Positions 9,589 through 20,722 of a DNA stretch of 64,000 bases are shown here, piece by piece. The first letter of the stretch is position 1. Every line of letters begins with the position of its first letter. Both the position numbers and the translations under genes were made by a program. The stretch is from NCBI GenBank assembly GCA_033239125.1, contig BSWB01000002.1, positions 6,729,001 to 6,793,000 of the forward strand. Direction: 5' to 3'. The stretch is from Fagopyrum homotropicum. Lineage: Eukaryota; Streptophyta; Magnoliopsida; Caryophyllales; Polygonaceae. Below the pieces are notes generated by a model. The model saw only the letters and a program-made list of their open reading frames with translations, did not search any database and had not been told where the DNA came from.

Positions 9589-12295
9589 ACCGTTCTCTTC
9601 AATGTCGCTATAGTTATTCAAATTTCAAACTTTATAAAATCCAAACTGTCACTTTGGTAATAACTTAAATTTCAAAATAGTTTACTTTTTAGAATTGGTA
9701 GTTTACCACAAATTATAACTTTGGGGCTTTGCAAGAAGAGAATGACCTAGAGTAAGCAAATATCATGATCAAAATCATTATCAATCTGAACACATAAACA
9801 AAAGAAACCGGAAACCATATGAACAAACTAAATTTTGCAAGAGATGAAACAACCCAATATGAAGAACAAAGAAACAACACAAGGGTAGTAACTTATATAT
9901 CGATCAACATGCATTAATCAAAATAGGAATAATAGTGATCACTCAAAAGCTAAAGTAAAGAAAACAACGCAAGGGTAGGTTTGCTCCTTAATAATGAAAA
10001 CCATGTTTAGAGAGCAACACAGTGGTAGGTTTACTCCTTAATAATGAAAACCATGTTTTGAGGTAAATTTGGCTTCTATAAGGTTTGAAGAAAATTTAGA
10101 TAAATATTTTTTCTTAATTATTTTCTCTTTTTCTTTTTTTTGTTTCTTTCATAATTTATACTTCAACGGCTTTTTTTATTTGTGTGTGTTTCCCTCTCAA
10201 ATCTATTTGCAAATTCATCTTATCATGTGGGCTTTTTTTCCCCCTTTTCCTTTTGTTCTTCATGTCTTTGTTTGTATATGGTTTTATAGTTATAGCCTTC
10301 TACCTCCTTTCTTGTACCATCTAATATTCGGTCTTATTTGAAATTTTTCTCTCAAAACTGAACTATATGTACAGTTGAAACCTTGAACCTTTACTATGAC
10401 CAAATATGTGTTTGACCCCAAACCAAGTTGTAGTCAAAAATAATATTTTTATACCTCGCTTTTAATTTAAGTGGAAGAACAACATGAATAAGAGCAAAAA
10501 AATCTTGGTTTTCTTGAAGTTCTACATCCTTCCTAAACAATTTGAAGTAACCGAGTATACTCTCTTACCAGTAATACTTAGCTACTTCCTTCAATAAGCT
10601 CGAGCGATTTATGCTCTTGGGAACACTATTGAAAAAGATGATCTCTTGATTATTTACGAGAGCTATAATTACCTCTTGGTGTTTTCCAACTTAACCTCTT
10701 ATGCATCCGAAGGCTTTTGCAAGTTATGGACACCTTAATCGGTGTCTCTCCTCCTTATGATGTATCTATTAAGAATTTTTTATTCATCGAGAACTCTTCA
10801 GACCTAAATCTGAAAATCGAACACTTTCGGGTTTTCCTATAATTGGCTTTTTTGTAAAAGTAACAAGGGTGTGATAAACCTTTTTTGTTGAGAATTGTAT
10901 AAAAATTATTGAAAAAAGCTTGAAACTTCAACCAATATCTTTTTATTGGTTAAACTTTGTTATTCTATACAACATATGTTAGGATAATCGTCCTAAAAAG
11001 AATTTATTGATCGTGCATGATTACTCATGTGCCCTTGTTCAATTGTGGTAACTGACCACCTGACCAGGTGCTAGAGAATTGAGTTGAATCCATCCATTTT
11101 ATATCATTCTCGAATTGTCTATTATCACACATTTGTGATCTGAACAAGTCTTTTAAGACATTCATGAAAAAGAAGTTTTGCACCTTGTAAGAGTCTCAAA
11201 GACTTTACGGAATAGAAAAAATAATAATAATAAAAGGAGGGTGAGGAAGAAGAATGCGTCTATAACCTTGCTTAGTTGCTACGACTCTCCTTTTGAAGAC
11301 GTTTTTTGAGTGTGGTATAAACGAATGTTTGGGAAAATGTCGTAGTCACATGTCTTTGTTGATCGTGTTGATCGTGGTCGTGTTTAAGGTCTCCGGAGAT
11401 CCTTCGTCTAGGTGGAAACATCGTGAGATCCACATTTTCAGAGAAGGTATGCCATGATCCCTTTGAAAAAGGTTTCTACTATCCTGTTTCCCGACTGCAA
11501 GACACCGCGATAGTTTATCTATCCTGGACCCTCTCCATGTTTTGCCAACCTCGAGTATTCCTCGTCTTCTCTCGTGGTTTGTTTGTTTGGACTCTTTGGA
11601 TCTTTTCTGACATTTTTGCTCATTTTCTTGTGATCTTTGTTGTTTTCTCTTGATTTTTCGATAATTGCATGACGGTTTGTCCGTTTGCCGGTTTTTTATC
11701 TCTCGATACACCAAATATGTTTGGTATAGTCTGACATATTACCCTCTTGATCAAAAATATATAAAACCTAAATTTTATGTTTGATGTCACTTTACAAAAA
11801 AAATAGTTTGGGTTTCAGTAACAAAACTTTGAAAAAGAAAGAGATTTGATCGTTGCTTAACAAAAACATAAGTTTTGTTTGGGTTTTCGCATACTATACG
11901 CATATTATTTAAATTTGAACGTTTTCGCACACTATACGCATATTATTTAAATTTGAACTTTTTTTCTTAATATATTTCATTAAAAAATCAATTATAATAT
12001 AAATAAAAAAAAATTAGAAAAATACATTTAAAACTAATTACGAGTCTTGACCATGTTAACTTTTAAAGGGAGAATTTGACATACTAGACTTTTTTGAGAA
12101 AATGATTTAGTAAATGTACCCCATAATTTTTTACCACTTTCATTTAATGGTAGGTAAAAATAATTAACCCTACTATTTTAAAAAAGAATAATAAATGTTT
12201 CTTATTTGTTATATTAGTGTAAGTTTTAAAATTTACTTGCTGAATTTGTTTTTTTTTTTGTCTTTTTATTTTCTTTATTATTATTTTTTATTTCT
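9589..12295. other. AT-rich intergenic DNA without a supported gene
   Basis: I see no gene, domain or complete transposon here. Small local features: a roughly 48-bp direct repeat (9975-10060, around CTCCTTAATAATGAAAACCATG), a roughly 40-bp tandem duplication at 11883-11960 (ACTATACGCATATTATTTAA twice), and overlapping ORFs at 11346-11714 on both strands whose sequences are of biased composition and match nothing I know. Confidence 0.6.
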
Positions 12296-12745
12296 AATAC
12301 CAGAAAGTTTTCCTACCAGAAGCTCATACCAGAATTTTTTTCATACCAGAATTTTTTTCATACCACAATTTTCATACCAGAATTTTTTTCACACCAGAAT
12401 TTTTTTCATACTTTCATACCAGAATTTTTTTCATACCACAATTTTTCTCATACTAGAAGTTCTTACCATAATTTTTTTCTTACTACAATTTTTTTTACCA
12501 GAAATTTACATACCAGAAATTTACATACTAGAAAATTTACATGCCAGAAATTTACATACCAGAAATTTACATACCAGAAATTTACATACTAGAAAATTTA
12601 CATGCCAGAAATTTACATACCAGAAATTTATATACCAAAAATCCGTACCAGAAATTTACATACCAGAAATTTATATACTAAAAATCCGTACCAGAAATTT
12701 ACATACCAAAAATATGTACCAAATTTACATACCAAAAATTTAATA
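12296..12745. repeat. Minisatellite built on ATACCAGAA units
   Basis: About 450 bp of diverged tandem units. The left half is ATACCAGAATTTTTTTC and relatives; the right half is ATACCAGAAATTTAC, in places grouped into a higher-order unit that adds a CATACTAGAAAATTTACATG variant. The frame translates into repetitive IPEIYIPEIY peptide, which I regard as a by-product of the repeat and not a gene. It ends near 12745 in ordinary AT-rich DNA. Confidence 0.9.
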
Positions 12746-13939
12746 AAGACTAGAAATTTAGGGAAAATCTTAACAAGTCTTCAGCAGTTTACCATGTAGC
12801 GTGTGCTATTGTCATTCTTAATAAAGGTAGAAATGTGCTAGTGTCATTCTTAATAGAGTTAGAAATCATATAAGTTGCATAACACATTTGCTTTCCTCCC
12901 TTCTCTTCAACTTGATGCGATGTTCGTCACTGCGTTAATGTCAAAAATAACCAGGCATGTGACAATTTAAGATTAGTTACCAAATCCTCTCTTCAATCAG
13001 GAAAATTATGTTCTAAGTTGTGGCAATTTAAGATTAGTTACCAAATATGCTCTTCAATCAGGAAAATTATGTTCTAAGCTGCATTCTGACCAATATAGGC
13101 CAACAGGTTGATCTTGTAGAAACATTTTGTACTTGTTGAAATAAAGATGATTAGCTAACTCCTTGATTCCAAATAGTACTTATAATTAGTAGAAAGATGA
13201 CATCAACAATATCTTTTTTATGATTGTAAAATCCTCGGACATGAGTCGACTGCACTATTTATAGGCTAAAGAACTTACAGACTCCGATCAGCAACGCAAG
13301 AAATCACTTCAAGCACATCTGATACCGACAAATATCTTGCCTCTCTTCTCCTACATCAGTAGGTAGCGGCAAAATAAATAAGATTGCCAATATAAGCTAG
13401 ATCTAGATCTATGAGATTAAGTGGCGATATAAACTTCCAACACAGCGTCCCCATGAAGCACATACCAGAAAGAGGAGGATTGGCGGGGAACAAAGGTGAA
13501 GACGAGCTCTCAGTCGGCTTCTAACTCTCAATCGGCTCGAAGATCTGAATGCTGGCAAGTCGGCGATGACCTTCTCAATCGGATTCTTCGCTGCTTTGAT
13601 TCGACCTTCCTCTCACAATCAACGCCGTACATCGGCGTTCCGGGCCCGTTCTAGCAGGTTGTCCATCATGACAGAGGTGAAGCGGATCTCCGGCGAGAGA
13701 AGTCAGAGAACAAGGCGAGGGAGAGAAGCGGAGAAAGAGCGAGGTCTGTGATTTAGGTTTTGGAAACAGTAAAAAATACATTAGGGGTACACTTTCTAAA
13801 ATAAAAAATCAAAAAGCCTATTTACTACCCATAAAACTCAAAAAAGCCTATTAACCAAAAAAACCCACTTTTAAACTAAGTGAGGTCTAAAATTAGAGTA
13901 CCCACATTGGGGTGTTTTTAGAGAGGTTCTTACTTCTTA
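12746..13939. other. Intergenic, with a 61-bp tandem duplication and an unidentified GC-richer patch
   Basis: Two adjacent near-copies of about 61 bp (around 12966-13026 and 13027-13087, sharing TTTAAGATTAGTTACCAAAT) form a tandem duplication. From about 13440 to 13755 composition becomes GC-richer with CGGC-type words (TCGGCGATGACC, CTCCGGCGAGAG). A minus-strand TATA-like CCTATAAATAG lies at 13255-13265. Short ORFs on both strands here are under 70 codons and unrecognised. It may be a 5' fragment of a gene or transposon; I cannot identify it. Confidence 0.5.
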
Positions 13940-14308
13940 GAGCATCTTCATCCCAGAAATCTTTTGAAGATTTCTTATCTGTTTTTTTAATAATTTTCTA
14001 TCCTTAAAATTATTTAAAGAACATCTCTCCTCCATCCCAAAATTAAAAAAAGTTTTTTAAATTTTTTTAAATTACGTAACTCCAATAGAACAAAGCTTAC
14101 TTCCCTACAATTGGGTAAAAACAAAAATAAAAATCAACAATTACCTTGATTTGTGTAAATCATGCAGGAACTTAGCAGAATTCATCTCTTCCCAAAGAAA
14201 CTTCTTTTCACTCATGACATGGATTCTTTAACCCATTCTGACATTGATCTTTATTTTTATGTTAAGAAATAGCTGAAGAAACTCCTGGTATATGGGTTGA
14301 AGATGCTC
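13940..14308. mobile_element. Tourist-like MITE, copy 1 (369 bp)
   Basis: Terminal inverted repeats GAGCATCTTCA / TGAAGATGCTC are flanked by direct TTA duplications (13937-13939 and 14309-14311). A TTA or TAA target site and a short non-coding body are typical of Tourist MITEs mobilised by PIF/Harbinger transposases. A second copy with the same ends and about 85-90% similar body by eye lies at 39116-39483. No coding capacity. Confidence 0.85.
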
Positions 14309-14758
14309 TTAGGTCCTAGGAAAGAAGATCAATTTTTTGATGGATTCAAGAAAATTTGGTCTTGCATTAGAACACCTTCAAGATGGAAGATTAACCAATT
14401 ATCTTAAGCCAAGTGTCAAGTCTATTTTCAAATTATTTGAAATAGATTTTAACATCATTTTATAAATTAAAAAATATAAAAAAAAATAATTTTATCATTT
14501 ATAAAATAATTGTATCTACCCATAGATATTCATTTTGTATATGTTTGTCATATTTAAAAATATATATTATACACATAAACTTAATGAGATAATATATATT
14601 TTGAGATTTAAAATTGTTTAATCTATGTTATAATGTTGTAAAGTAGTATTTTGAGTTAAAATTAGACACATCTTTATTTTTTAATCGCTAAATTGTATTT
14701 AACTTATATTTATCATTTTATCTTCGTATTAACAATAAAAGTAAGCAATATGTACATA
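14309..14758. other. AT-rich intergenic DNA, nothing recognised
   Basis: About 450 bp of AT-rich sequence between two TIR elements. I see no ORF, repeat or known motif. Confidence 0.6.
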
Positions 14759-15390
14759 CAGGGGCGGCCCTTGGGGGGAAGGGTCAAAAAAAAAATTTGA
14801 AAAAAAATCGTTTTAAAATGGGTTGTGGCTTCTCGTTTATAAAAAAATTTTCTACGATTTATTAATTTTTTTTTATATAACTATTCTTGTGTTATATTGA
14901 AATGTTGTTTTTGGATCTTTCGCCGAAGTAAATGAAACTTCAAAAGAATTTTCCATTTTAGGCTCGGAGTGATAATTCACCAAAATGTAAGAGATTTGTT
15001 GTTTGAAGTAGAAGCGCAGTCTTAGACCGCACTATTATTTGTAAAACGCGTTGTCGAGAACACCGTTTTACTATCTGAAATAAAGATAATAAAAACATAA
15101 ATAGAGGTGCGGTCCTAGACCGCGGTTATAGTGTAACGTTTTTGAAAGAAAAAAAAACTAAAGAGGCGAGGTTATAGACACGCGTATAGGACAACTATTA
15201 TTTTTTAAAAAAAAATTATAGGCGCGGTCCACGACCACGCCTTTAAGTGTAATGTCTTTTATTTTATTTTTTTATTTATTGGAAAGTAGATGACATATTG
15301 ATTTTGTTTTTATCGCTATTTGATTTTTATAGATATATTTATCGAAAATAAATTTTCGCCCCCTTTTAAAATCGTGCATCCGCCACTCTG
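14759..15390. mobile_element. Non-autonomous TIR element starting CAGGGGCGG (632 bp)
   Basis: The ends are imperfect inverted repeats, CAGGGGCGG at the left and, read inward from the right, CAGAGTGGCGG. They are flanked by a 6-bp direct repeat TACATA (14753-14758, 15391-15396). CAGNGGCGGA-type ends are common in plant hAT-related elements, which normally make 8-bp duplications, so the superfamily is uncertain. The interior carries four degraded copies of a GCGGTCCTAGACCGC-like near-palindrome at about 15012, 15108, 15166 and 15221. No transposase ORF. Confidence 0.65.
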
Positions 15391-15396
15391 TACATA

Positions 15397-15741
15397 TAGT
15401 ATGATGATACTATATGGCATATTAATAACAATTTATAAAGTATATTTTTAATTTCAATTTATTTTAGAATTATTCTTCTATGTTTTTATCAAATCAGATT
15501 ATCTCTCCACCCATCCGTATCAAAATAACCTGTTTTAGATTCCCATACGTTAAAACCACACTTATGCGTCATTCTCGCTACTCTGACTTTTCGTGCTCGA
15601 GGGTAGGACCATTTGTTTAATTAAACCTTCACCTACCAATTTAACTGGCAATTCATCGAACAGTTGGTGGGCATTCGCCTTATCTTCTTCCTTTTTAGTT
15701 TTTTCTTTTTCATTTCAACTTAAATAGATCCAGTCGGCTCA
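15397..15741 (+). promoter_or_regulatory. Upstream region of SEC14-like gene copy 1
   Basis: The last 120 bp before the start codon align by eye with the same interval upstream of copy 2 (shared GGCAATTCATC, TTGGTGGGCATT/TTGGTAGGCATT and AGATTTCAACT-like words), showing the duplication included leader sequence. I see no convincing TATA box in the expected place. Further upstream the sequence is ordinary AT-rich DNA. Confidence 0.45.
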
Positions 15742-18473
15742 ATGGAAAAAGGAGGAGAGGCTGTGCTGATCGCAAGGATGAAGAACTCCGTTCAGATTCT
15801 CAGCTCCTCTGCTCAAGTAATTTTGTGTTTAATATTTACATTGTTGCTAACCAGATGTTTGATTTGAAGCCTATGGTTATATATACCTTTCAGTTGCTGC
15901 CTGGGTATATCACAAAAAATAGAAAGAAAAAGTTAAGTTCTTGGATGAGATGTGGGAGACTGTTTCCATTATTAGCTAAACAAGGGTATTTTTTTATTTT
16001 TATCATTGTTGTGTACTTGTTGGCGGCTCTCAGTTATTAGGTTTGCCTAGTAATATTTATTAAAGAAGAAAGATTACATACGAGCATAGCGAGGAAGTGA
16101 AACACCCCTCGTATTTTTCAAAATCAAAACTCTAACACCCAAAGGTGGTTTATAGATCCGATAAACCCCAAAATCTAAGGAGAAGGCATAGTTAGCGATA
16201 GAATTCGCTACTCAGTTACCTTCCCTATATGTGTGACCAATATTAATAACCGAGTCACGAATAAGAAAGCCTTGACAACGAACTATCAGGCTAGAAAGCG
16301 GGTGAGTTGTACTCACGTCTTTCTCAATGAAACCGACCACCGGGAGCGAATCGATCTCTACCTCCACTCCTCTATAACCCAGTTCCCATGCGAGCTCAAG
16401 ACCACAAACAAGCCCCCAGAGTTCTGTAGAGCATGCTCCCAAATTCGCTGCAAACTCCATACTCATCCCTCAGGGCAGCACCCGTTGCAGCGTGTTCTTG
16501 GCTCCCACGTGAGGCACCATCTGAGTTTACTTTGATCCAATCCGCTCTAACTACTATATTAAGAGTACACATAACATAAACTCGTTAAGCAAATATAATC
16601 TTAATAGAGCGATAGTGATAAGTCAATTAAATGGTAAAAACTAGAGGGGCCTACAAAATAAAAGTACATTAAAAAAGGCTTAGTTAATTAACGGAGCACG
16701 GAGACGATGAAGGAGGCGAATGACGTTTCTTATACGAGTGGGATCGGGTTTTCGGGTTTATTTTTTGTCATGTTCCACCACATCCCTATACTATTCGGGA
16801 AATTTCAAATGAGACGACGCCTTATTTGAAAATAAGGCTAAGGATCATTCGGGCAGCCATATCCCGAAAGATAAGATATAGAGTGTTTTAGAAAGCGATC
16901 GCTCTCCGAAGCAAACATGTCTCATTATCTAGGGTTGTTATATAAGGCGAGTTGTTCTAGCTCTACTCGAAAAAACTTTGCTCGAGAGTCGAGTTCATTT
17001 TCACTCATCCATAGAACTTAAAATGTTCCTACTATTGTCGGTTTTGAAATCTTACGTTAACTAAAAGTTGAAACACTTATATTTTTTGAAATGTGTAGGG
17101 CTATGAGGATATGACACTAAGGAGGTTCTTGATAGCAAGATCAATGGACCCAGAAAAGGCAGCAAAGATGTTTGTTCAGTGGCAAAAATGGAGGTCTGAA
17201 ATTGCTCCTTTAGGATTCATTCATGATTCTGAAGTTCCTGATGAGTTGGCTTCAAACAAAATCTATCTAGGAGGTCCAACACAAGATGAACATCCTTTAC
17301 TCATCATAAAAGCATGCAACCATTATCCATCCAAGGATCAACTGCAATTCAAGAGTAAAATTCTACTCCTTTTTGTTACTCTGCAACATAACCATTTTGA
17401 TTTGATTGGGTTTTTCATCATGTAGAGTTTGTGGTGCATTTGCTGGATAAGACAATAGCAAGGTAAAGCTAATAGGCATCATTGACTGAATCTAGGGCTG
17501 TACATATTCAGACCGGACCATAATTGTAAAAATTAGGCATGCTCTGGTCCGGGACCATAATGTTTCGGTTCGGTCTGGTCCACTCCAGACCGTTTAATTT
17601 ACGCTTTAAATGTTTTTGAACATGAAGAGCATTCGGTCTGGTCTGGTTTAGTTCGGACCGTTTGGACAACCCTAACTGAATATGGGAAGTGTTCTATATG
17701 AAAACTGAGTTTGCTTTCCCTCCATTTTCAGTGCACATAAAGGAACCGAGATAGGGAACGAAAAGCTAATAGGCATCATTGATCTTCAACAAATTTCATA
17801 CAGGAATGTCGATGCTCGTGCATTGATTACCGGATTTCAATTTCTACAGGTTAGTCTATCCCAAACAACCATCCTATCATCGAACAGATATCAAATAGAT
17901 GCTATATTATAATAAGACAATAAATCTAGGCAGACTCATACGAAAAACCATGGACCGAAAACGTTTCCTTTTCATCCACGGGGCGACAGGGGGTGTGGGG
18001 GGCTCCGCCCGCAGTACAGACTCTATCTTTTGGGTTATAAATAAATAAGTTTAGGATTGTATTCTTTTCACCCACGAAAGTATATTGAAAACCATAGTTG
18101 TAAGATTCGTGCAACAAAACCAAAAACGTTTCCTATTTTCCGTAGGCGTATTACCCTGAACGTCTGGAAAAATGCTTCATCTTGCATATGCCAAGATTCT
18201 TTGTGGCCATCTGGAGGATAGTTTCTCGATTTCTTGAGAAGCAAACCCTAGAAAAGGTACTTGTGGATTTCTTGATCATCAAGTTCATCTTGCTAATGAA
18301 CTATTTATCTATGATTAACAACATCTCACTGATGACAGATTGTGATCGTGACAAATGAAGAGGAGATGAGAGATTTCGTGGAGCAAGTTGGCGAAGAAGC
18401 ATTGCCTGAATGCTATGGTGGCAAATCAAAGCTTGTGGCTCTCCAGGATGTTGTCCTCACGCCTTCTACATAA
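15742..18473 (+). CDS. SEC14-like CRAL-TRIO lipid-transfer protein, copy 1 (six exons)
   Basis: Exons 15742-15816, 17099-17354, 17426-17462, 17732-17849, 18146-18256 and 18339-18473 join with GT-AG introns into 243 codons and no stop. The product has a short CRAL-TRIO N-terminal helix region (about 5-75, with FLIARSMDPEKAAKMFVQWQKW) and a CRAL-TRIO lipid-binding fold (about 85-225, with IIDLQQISYRNVDARALITG, YYPERLEKCFILHMP and the ending LPECYGGKSKL). Family members bind phosphatidylinositol or other hydrophobic ligands in the cytosol and move them between membranes; the ligand cannot be read here. At about 243 residues it matches the short plant SEC14-like class without GOLD or nodulin domains. 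The exon lengths before the last are identical to copy 2. Intron 1 is enlarged to 1,282 bp by a LINE fragment, intron 3 holds a hAT MITE, and intron 4 an odd GC-rich insert. Splice sites are inferred by eye from the paralogue. Confidence 0.85.
16040..16600 (-). mobile_element. 5'-truncated LINE fragment (RNase H end) in intron 1 of SEC14-like copy 1
   Basis: The minus strand encodes an RNase H piece, FAANLGACSTELWGLVCGLE, VEVEIDSLPVVGFIEKDV and HTYREGN, closely similar to the C-terminal RNase H of the LINE at 34379-38022 (GVAANLGMCSAPMAELWGVA, VEVEIDSLLVLGFIEKGV, HVFREGN). Plant L1 elements commonly end with such an RNase H domain. The 3' end with an AATAAATATT-like tail lies near 16040-16060. 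The 5' boundary near 16600 is approximate and no target duplication was confirmed. It lies antisense within the intron. Confidence 0.75.
17465..17485 (+). repeat. 21-bp copy of exon 4 sequence inside intron 3
   Basis: This 21-nt stretch, containing AGCTAATAGGCATCATTG, is identical to 17762-17782 in exon 4 of the same gene. Copy 2 has no equivalent in its intron 3. It sits directly left of the hAT MITE and its target duplication. Confidence 0.85.
17493..17674. mobile_element. hAT-type MITE in intron 3 of SEC14-like copy 1 (182 bp)
   Basis: The ends are TAGGGCTGTACA and, inward from the right, TAGGGTTGTCCA. They are flanked by ACTGAATC (17485-17492) and ACTGAATA (17675-17682), an 8-bp duplication with one mismatch. 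TAGGG termini and 8-bp duplications are hAT hallmarks. The interior repeats GGTC-rich words (GGACCATAAT, CGGTCTGGTC, AGACCG). It is non-coding and absent from copy 2. Confidence 0.82.
17958..18134. other. Insert with GC-rich core in intron 4 of SEC14-like copy 1
   Basis: The 12-bp repeat AAAACGTTTCCT occurs at 17958-17969 and 18123-18134 and brackets 153 bp absent from copy 2. The left part (17978-18022) is strikingly GC-rich (GGGGCGACAGGGGGTGTGGG, CTCCGCCCGC) in an otherwise AT-rich intron. Origin unknown; it may be a small insertion or filler DNA. Confidence 0.55.
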
Positions 18474-19112
18474 TTGAAGCAAATAACAAATACACATTTT
18501 CTATGCATGGCAGATGAATAGCCGCACACGATCCTTCAAATGATTCCACACATACCCAAATAGTTAAGATCTCGTATCGTTCGCAAATTACGTAATTTCG
18601 TAACGAATGTGTAAGATAATATCAAAGTCATATCAAGAAGCAAAATATCGATTTTGAGGATCCTTGCGGATGATAACTTTCACTTTGAGCGGGATTCAAT
18701 CCTTAACAAGTTTGTCCACTGCACCATTGGATTTTTTTAATATATGATGGATCACAATCTGTACAAAACAACACGGAGAGGAGGTGTCATAGCTAATAAT
18801 ATCAGTTTTTCACGGGGTTTTCAAATGTTTTTAGTTGGGTTGATGATTGTTAGATTATTTCCTTCAACTTCTAAATATTTGGATATGGTGATAATAAATA
18901 TTATTTTCTTGTTTGGTTATTGTAAGATAAATTCAATTATAATTATCGAAATAATTGTAATTGTAAAAATATTAAGTGCAAAAATATATTTGAGATCTGA
19001 ACAAATGTAAATATTTAAATATATAATATAATTTAGTAATAAAAAGTTAATTCATATATAAATTAATCAATAATATTTTAGTTTTATTACATAGATCATG
19101 TTTATAATATGC
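18474..19112. other. 3' flank of SEC14-like copy 1, intergenic
   Basis: The sequence after the stop codon is AT-rich and contains no supported gene. GATCCTTGCGGATGATAA near 18658 resembles a word in the dispersed repeats at 38750 and 51645. The short ORF at 18744-19010 has hydrophobic AT-driven composition and I do not call it. The stretch ends in the left copy of the LINE target duplication. Confidence 0.55.
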
Positions 19113-19130
19113 AATAAAAATAGAAATTAA
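19113..19130. repeat. Left target-site duplication of the LINE
   Basis: AATAAAAATAGAAATTAA is repeated exactly at 38063-38080. It flanks the LINE's 5' leader on one side and its A-rich tail on the other. An 18-bp duplication is within the usual L1 range. Confidence 0.9.
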
Positions 19131-19156
19131 CTAGCAGAGAGAGACTGGCGGCGGTC

Positions 19157-20689
19157 ATGGCGAATCCCAAGGAACCAGTTTTGTCCCCCCCTCCCAAAGC
19201 TCTGGATCCGGTTGATCGAGTCCCTATTGGCCCTAACAACAATGTCCCACCTACTCTGAATTCTACCAGTGCCTCTGATTCAGGTAAAGGAACAGAAGAT
19301 TACGATAAGCGGCAAAAAGAGATTCCTTCATGGCGAACGATGCTATTTGGTGATGATGCATGGAAACAAATGCCTATTTTACCCGATAATCTCCTTGAAA
19401 CTGGTAAGATCAACATTGATTACCCTGATGGGAAAGACTCCACCCCTGTAATTAATGTGGCGCCGGAAGTAGTAAAAATTTTGAATGCCCCGTGGAAGAA
19501 TTCCATAGTGGTGAAATTGCTTGGCCGCATGATCTCCTTTGCGGCATTTGATAGGAGCATTCGACAGATTTGGAATCCAGTTGGAGGATGGACAGTTATT
19601 GATTTGCCAAACGAGTTTTTCTTGATACGGTTTGAGAATCAATCTGATATGTTGAATATCCTTACGGGAGGTCCATGGAAACTATATGGGCACTATCTAA
19701 TGATGCAGCAATGGGATGATACTTTTGATCCGATGACTTCGGTTCTAACATCAACTGGAGTATGGGTTCGGGTTACAGGTTTACCTTTTGCTATGTATAA
19801 TATTTCAGTACTAAGAGCAATTGCATCAGCTATTGGTGAACCTCTTAGGATCGATGCCAATACCCTTGGAGTTTCTAGGGGTAAATATGCTAGGGTTTGT
19901 GTTACTGTGGACCTAACTAGACCTCTAAAAGGGGATGTGATTCTTAACGGAAAACGACTCCTTCTGGAATATGAAAATCTGCATACTATATGTTTCAACT
20001 GTGGTTGCTATGGTCACCAGTTTGATTTGTGTCCCTATGCTAAGGTAAAGAAGACTCCAACGGAGAGTGCTGAAGGAAACCAGTCTAGTCCTTGTATGGA
20101 TGTTATTCCGGAGGACAATGCTCCTGATAAGGAAGGTGTGAATGAAAAGAATGAGCAGATTTTGGAGCCAGGGAATGAAAGTCATGGACCATGGATGGTG
20201 GTCCAAAATAGGAGACGAGGTGCTAGAGGGGGAGTGGCAGTAGGAGATAGAAGGAATGATCCCAGCTCTATGAGGAATTATCGTCCCCAGTTGAGCGGCA
20301 ATGGTGGTATAGAAGGACCAGGATACAATCAGGCGAAAGGGAAAGCAGGGACGTCGGGGGACCCGATAGTTGATAATGATAGTAGTGGAAACATTAAAAA
20401 GAGATCTAGAATGCATGGAAAAGCAAAGATAGGTGAGACAGATGTTAATGTTTCATCTTCGTCGCAACCTATCCAGCCAAGTAGGAAAGGATCAATTCCA
20501 GCACTACCGCAACAAGTACGGATTCTGAATCGCTCATTACCTAGAGATGTTAGCTTTGCTTGTAATGGACGTTCATCGCAGGAGGACGGAAGAGATGTTA
20601 TCATGTTTAATAGTGACCAAGGAAATCTTGAGGGGGAGATTAATGAAAGGGAGACCCAAACCTCCCTCGTCCCGGACTCACAGGCCTAA
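19157..20689 (+). CDS. LINE ORF1 protein (nucleic-acid-binding, DUF4283-like, CCHC knuckle)
   Basis: A 510-codon ORF starts at an ATG 26 bp inside the element. The N-terminal half (about 75-260) resembles the DUF4283/gag-like domain of plant L1 ORF1 proteins (GGWTVIDLPNEFFLIRFENQ, ILTGGPWKLYGHYLMMQQWD, VWVRVTGLPF). A zinc knuckle CFNCGCYGHQFDLC follows, with C279, C282, H287 and C292. The C-terminal half is polar and low in order. In L1 elements ORF1 binds element RNA in the ribonucleoprotein particle. The frame is fully open, unlike ORF2. It has no host role that I can see. Confidence 0.88.
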   Translation: MANPKEPVLSPPPKALDPVDRVPIGPNNNVPPTLNSTSASDSGKGTEDYDKRQKEIPSWRTMLFGDDAWKQMPILPDNLLETGKINIDYPDGKDSTPVINVAPEVVKILNAPWKNSIVVKLLGRMISFAAFDRSIRQIWNPVGGWTVIDLPNEFFLIRFENQSDMLNILTGGPWKLYGHYLMMQQWDDTFDPMTSVLTSTGVWVRVTGLPFAMYNISVLRAIASAIGEPLRIDANTLGVSRGKYARVCVTVDLTRPLKGDVILNGKRLLLEYENLHTICFNCGCYGHQFDLCPYAKVKKTPTESAEGNQSSPCMDVIPEDNAPDKEGVNEKNEQILEPGNESHGPWMVVQNRRRGARGGVAVGDRRNDPSSMRNYRPQLSGNGGIEGPGYNQAKGKAGTSGDPIVDNDSSGNIKKRSRMHGKAKIGETDVNVSSSSQPIQPSRKGSIPALPQQVRILNRSLPRDVSFACNGRSSQEDGRDVIMFNSDQGNLEGEINERETQTSLVPDSQA

Positions 20690-20722
20690 GGATGTGACTC
20701 TGCCTTGTTTTGAAAGTTTAGG

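Noticed and set aside
11346..11714. 122-codon minus-strand ORF with an opposite 76-codon ORF
   Set aside because: Biased composition, no recognisable domain, no gene structure around it.
12195..12799. Overlapping ORFs of 182 and 65 codons
   Set aside because: They are translations of the ATACCAGAA minisatellite (IPEIY repeats) and hydrophobic T-rich DNA, with no domain.
13566..13781. Two opposing ORFs in the GC-richer patch
   Set aside because: Under 70 codons, mutually overlapping and unmatched to any family I know; kept only as an unidentified patch.
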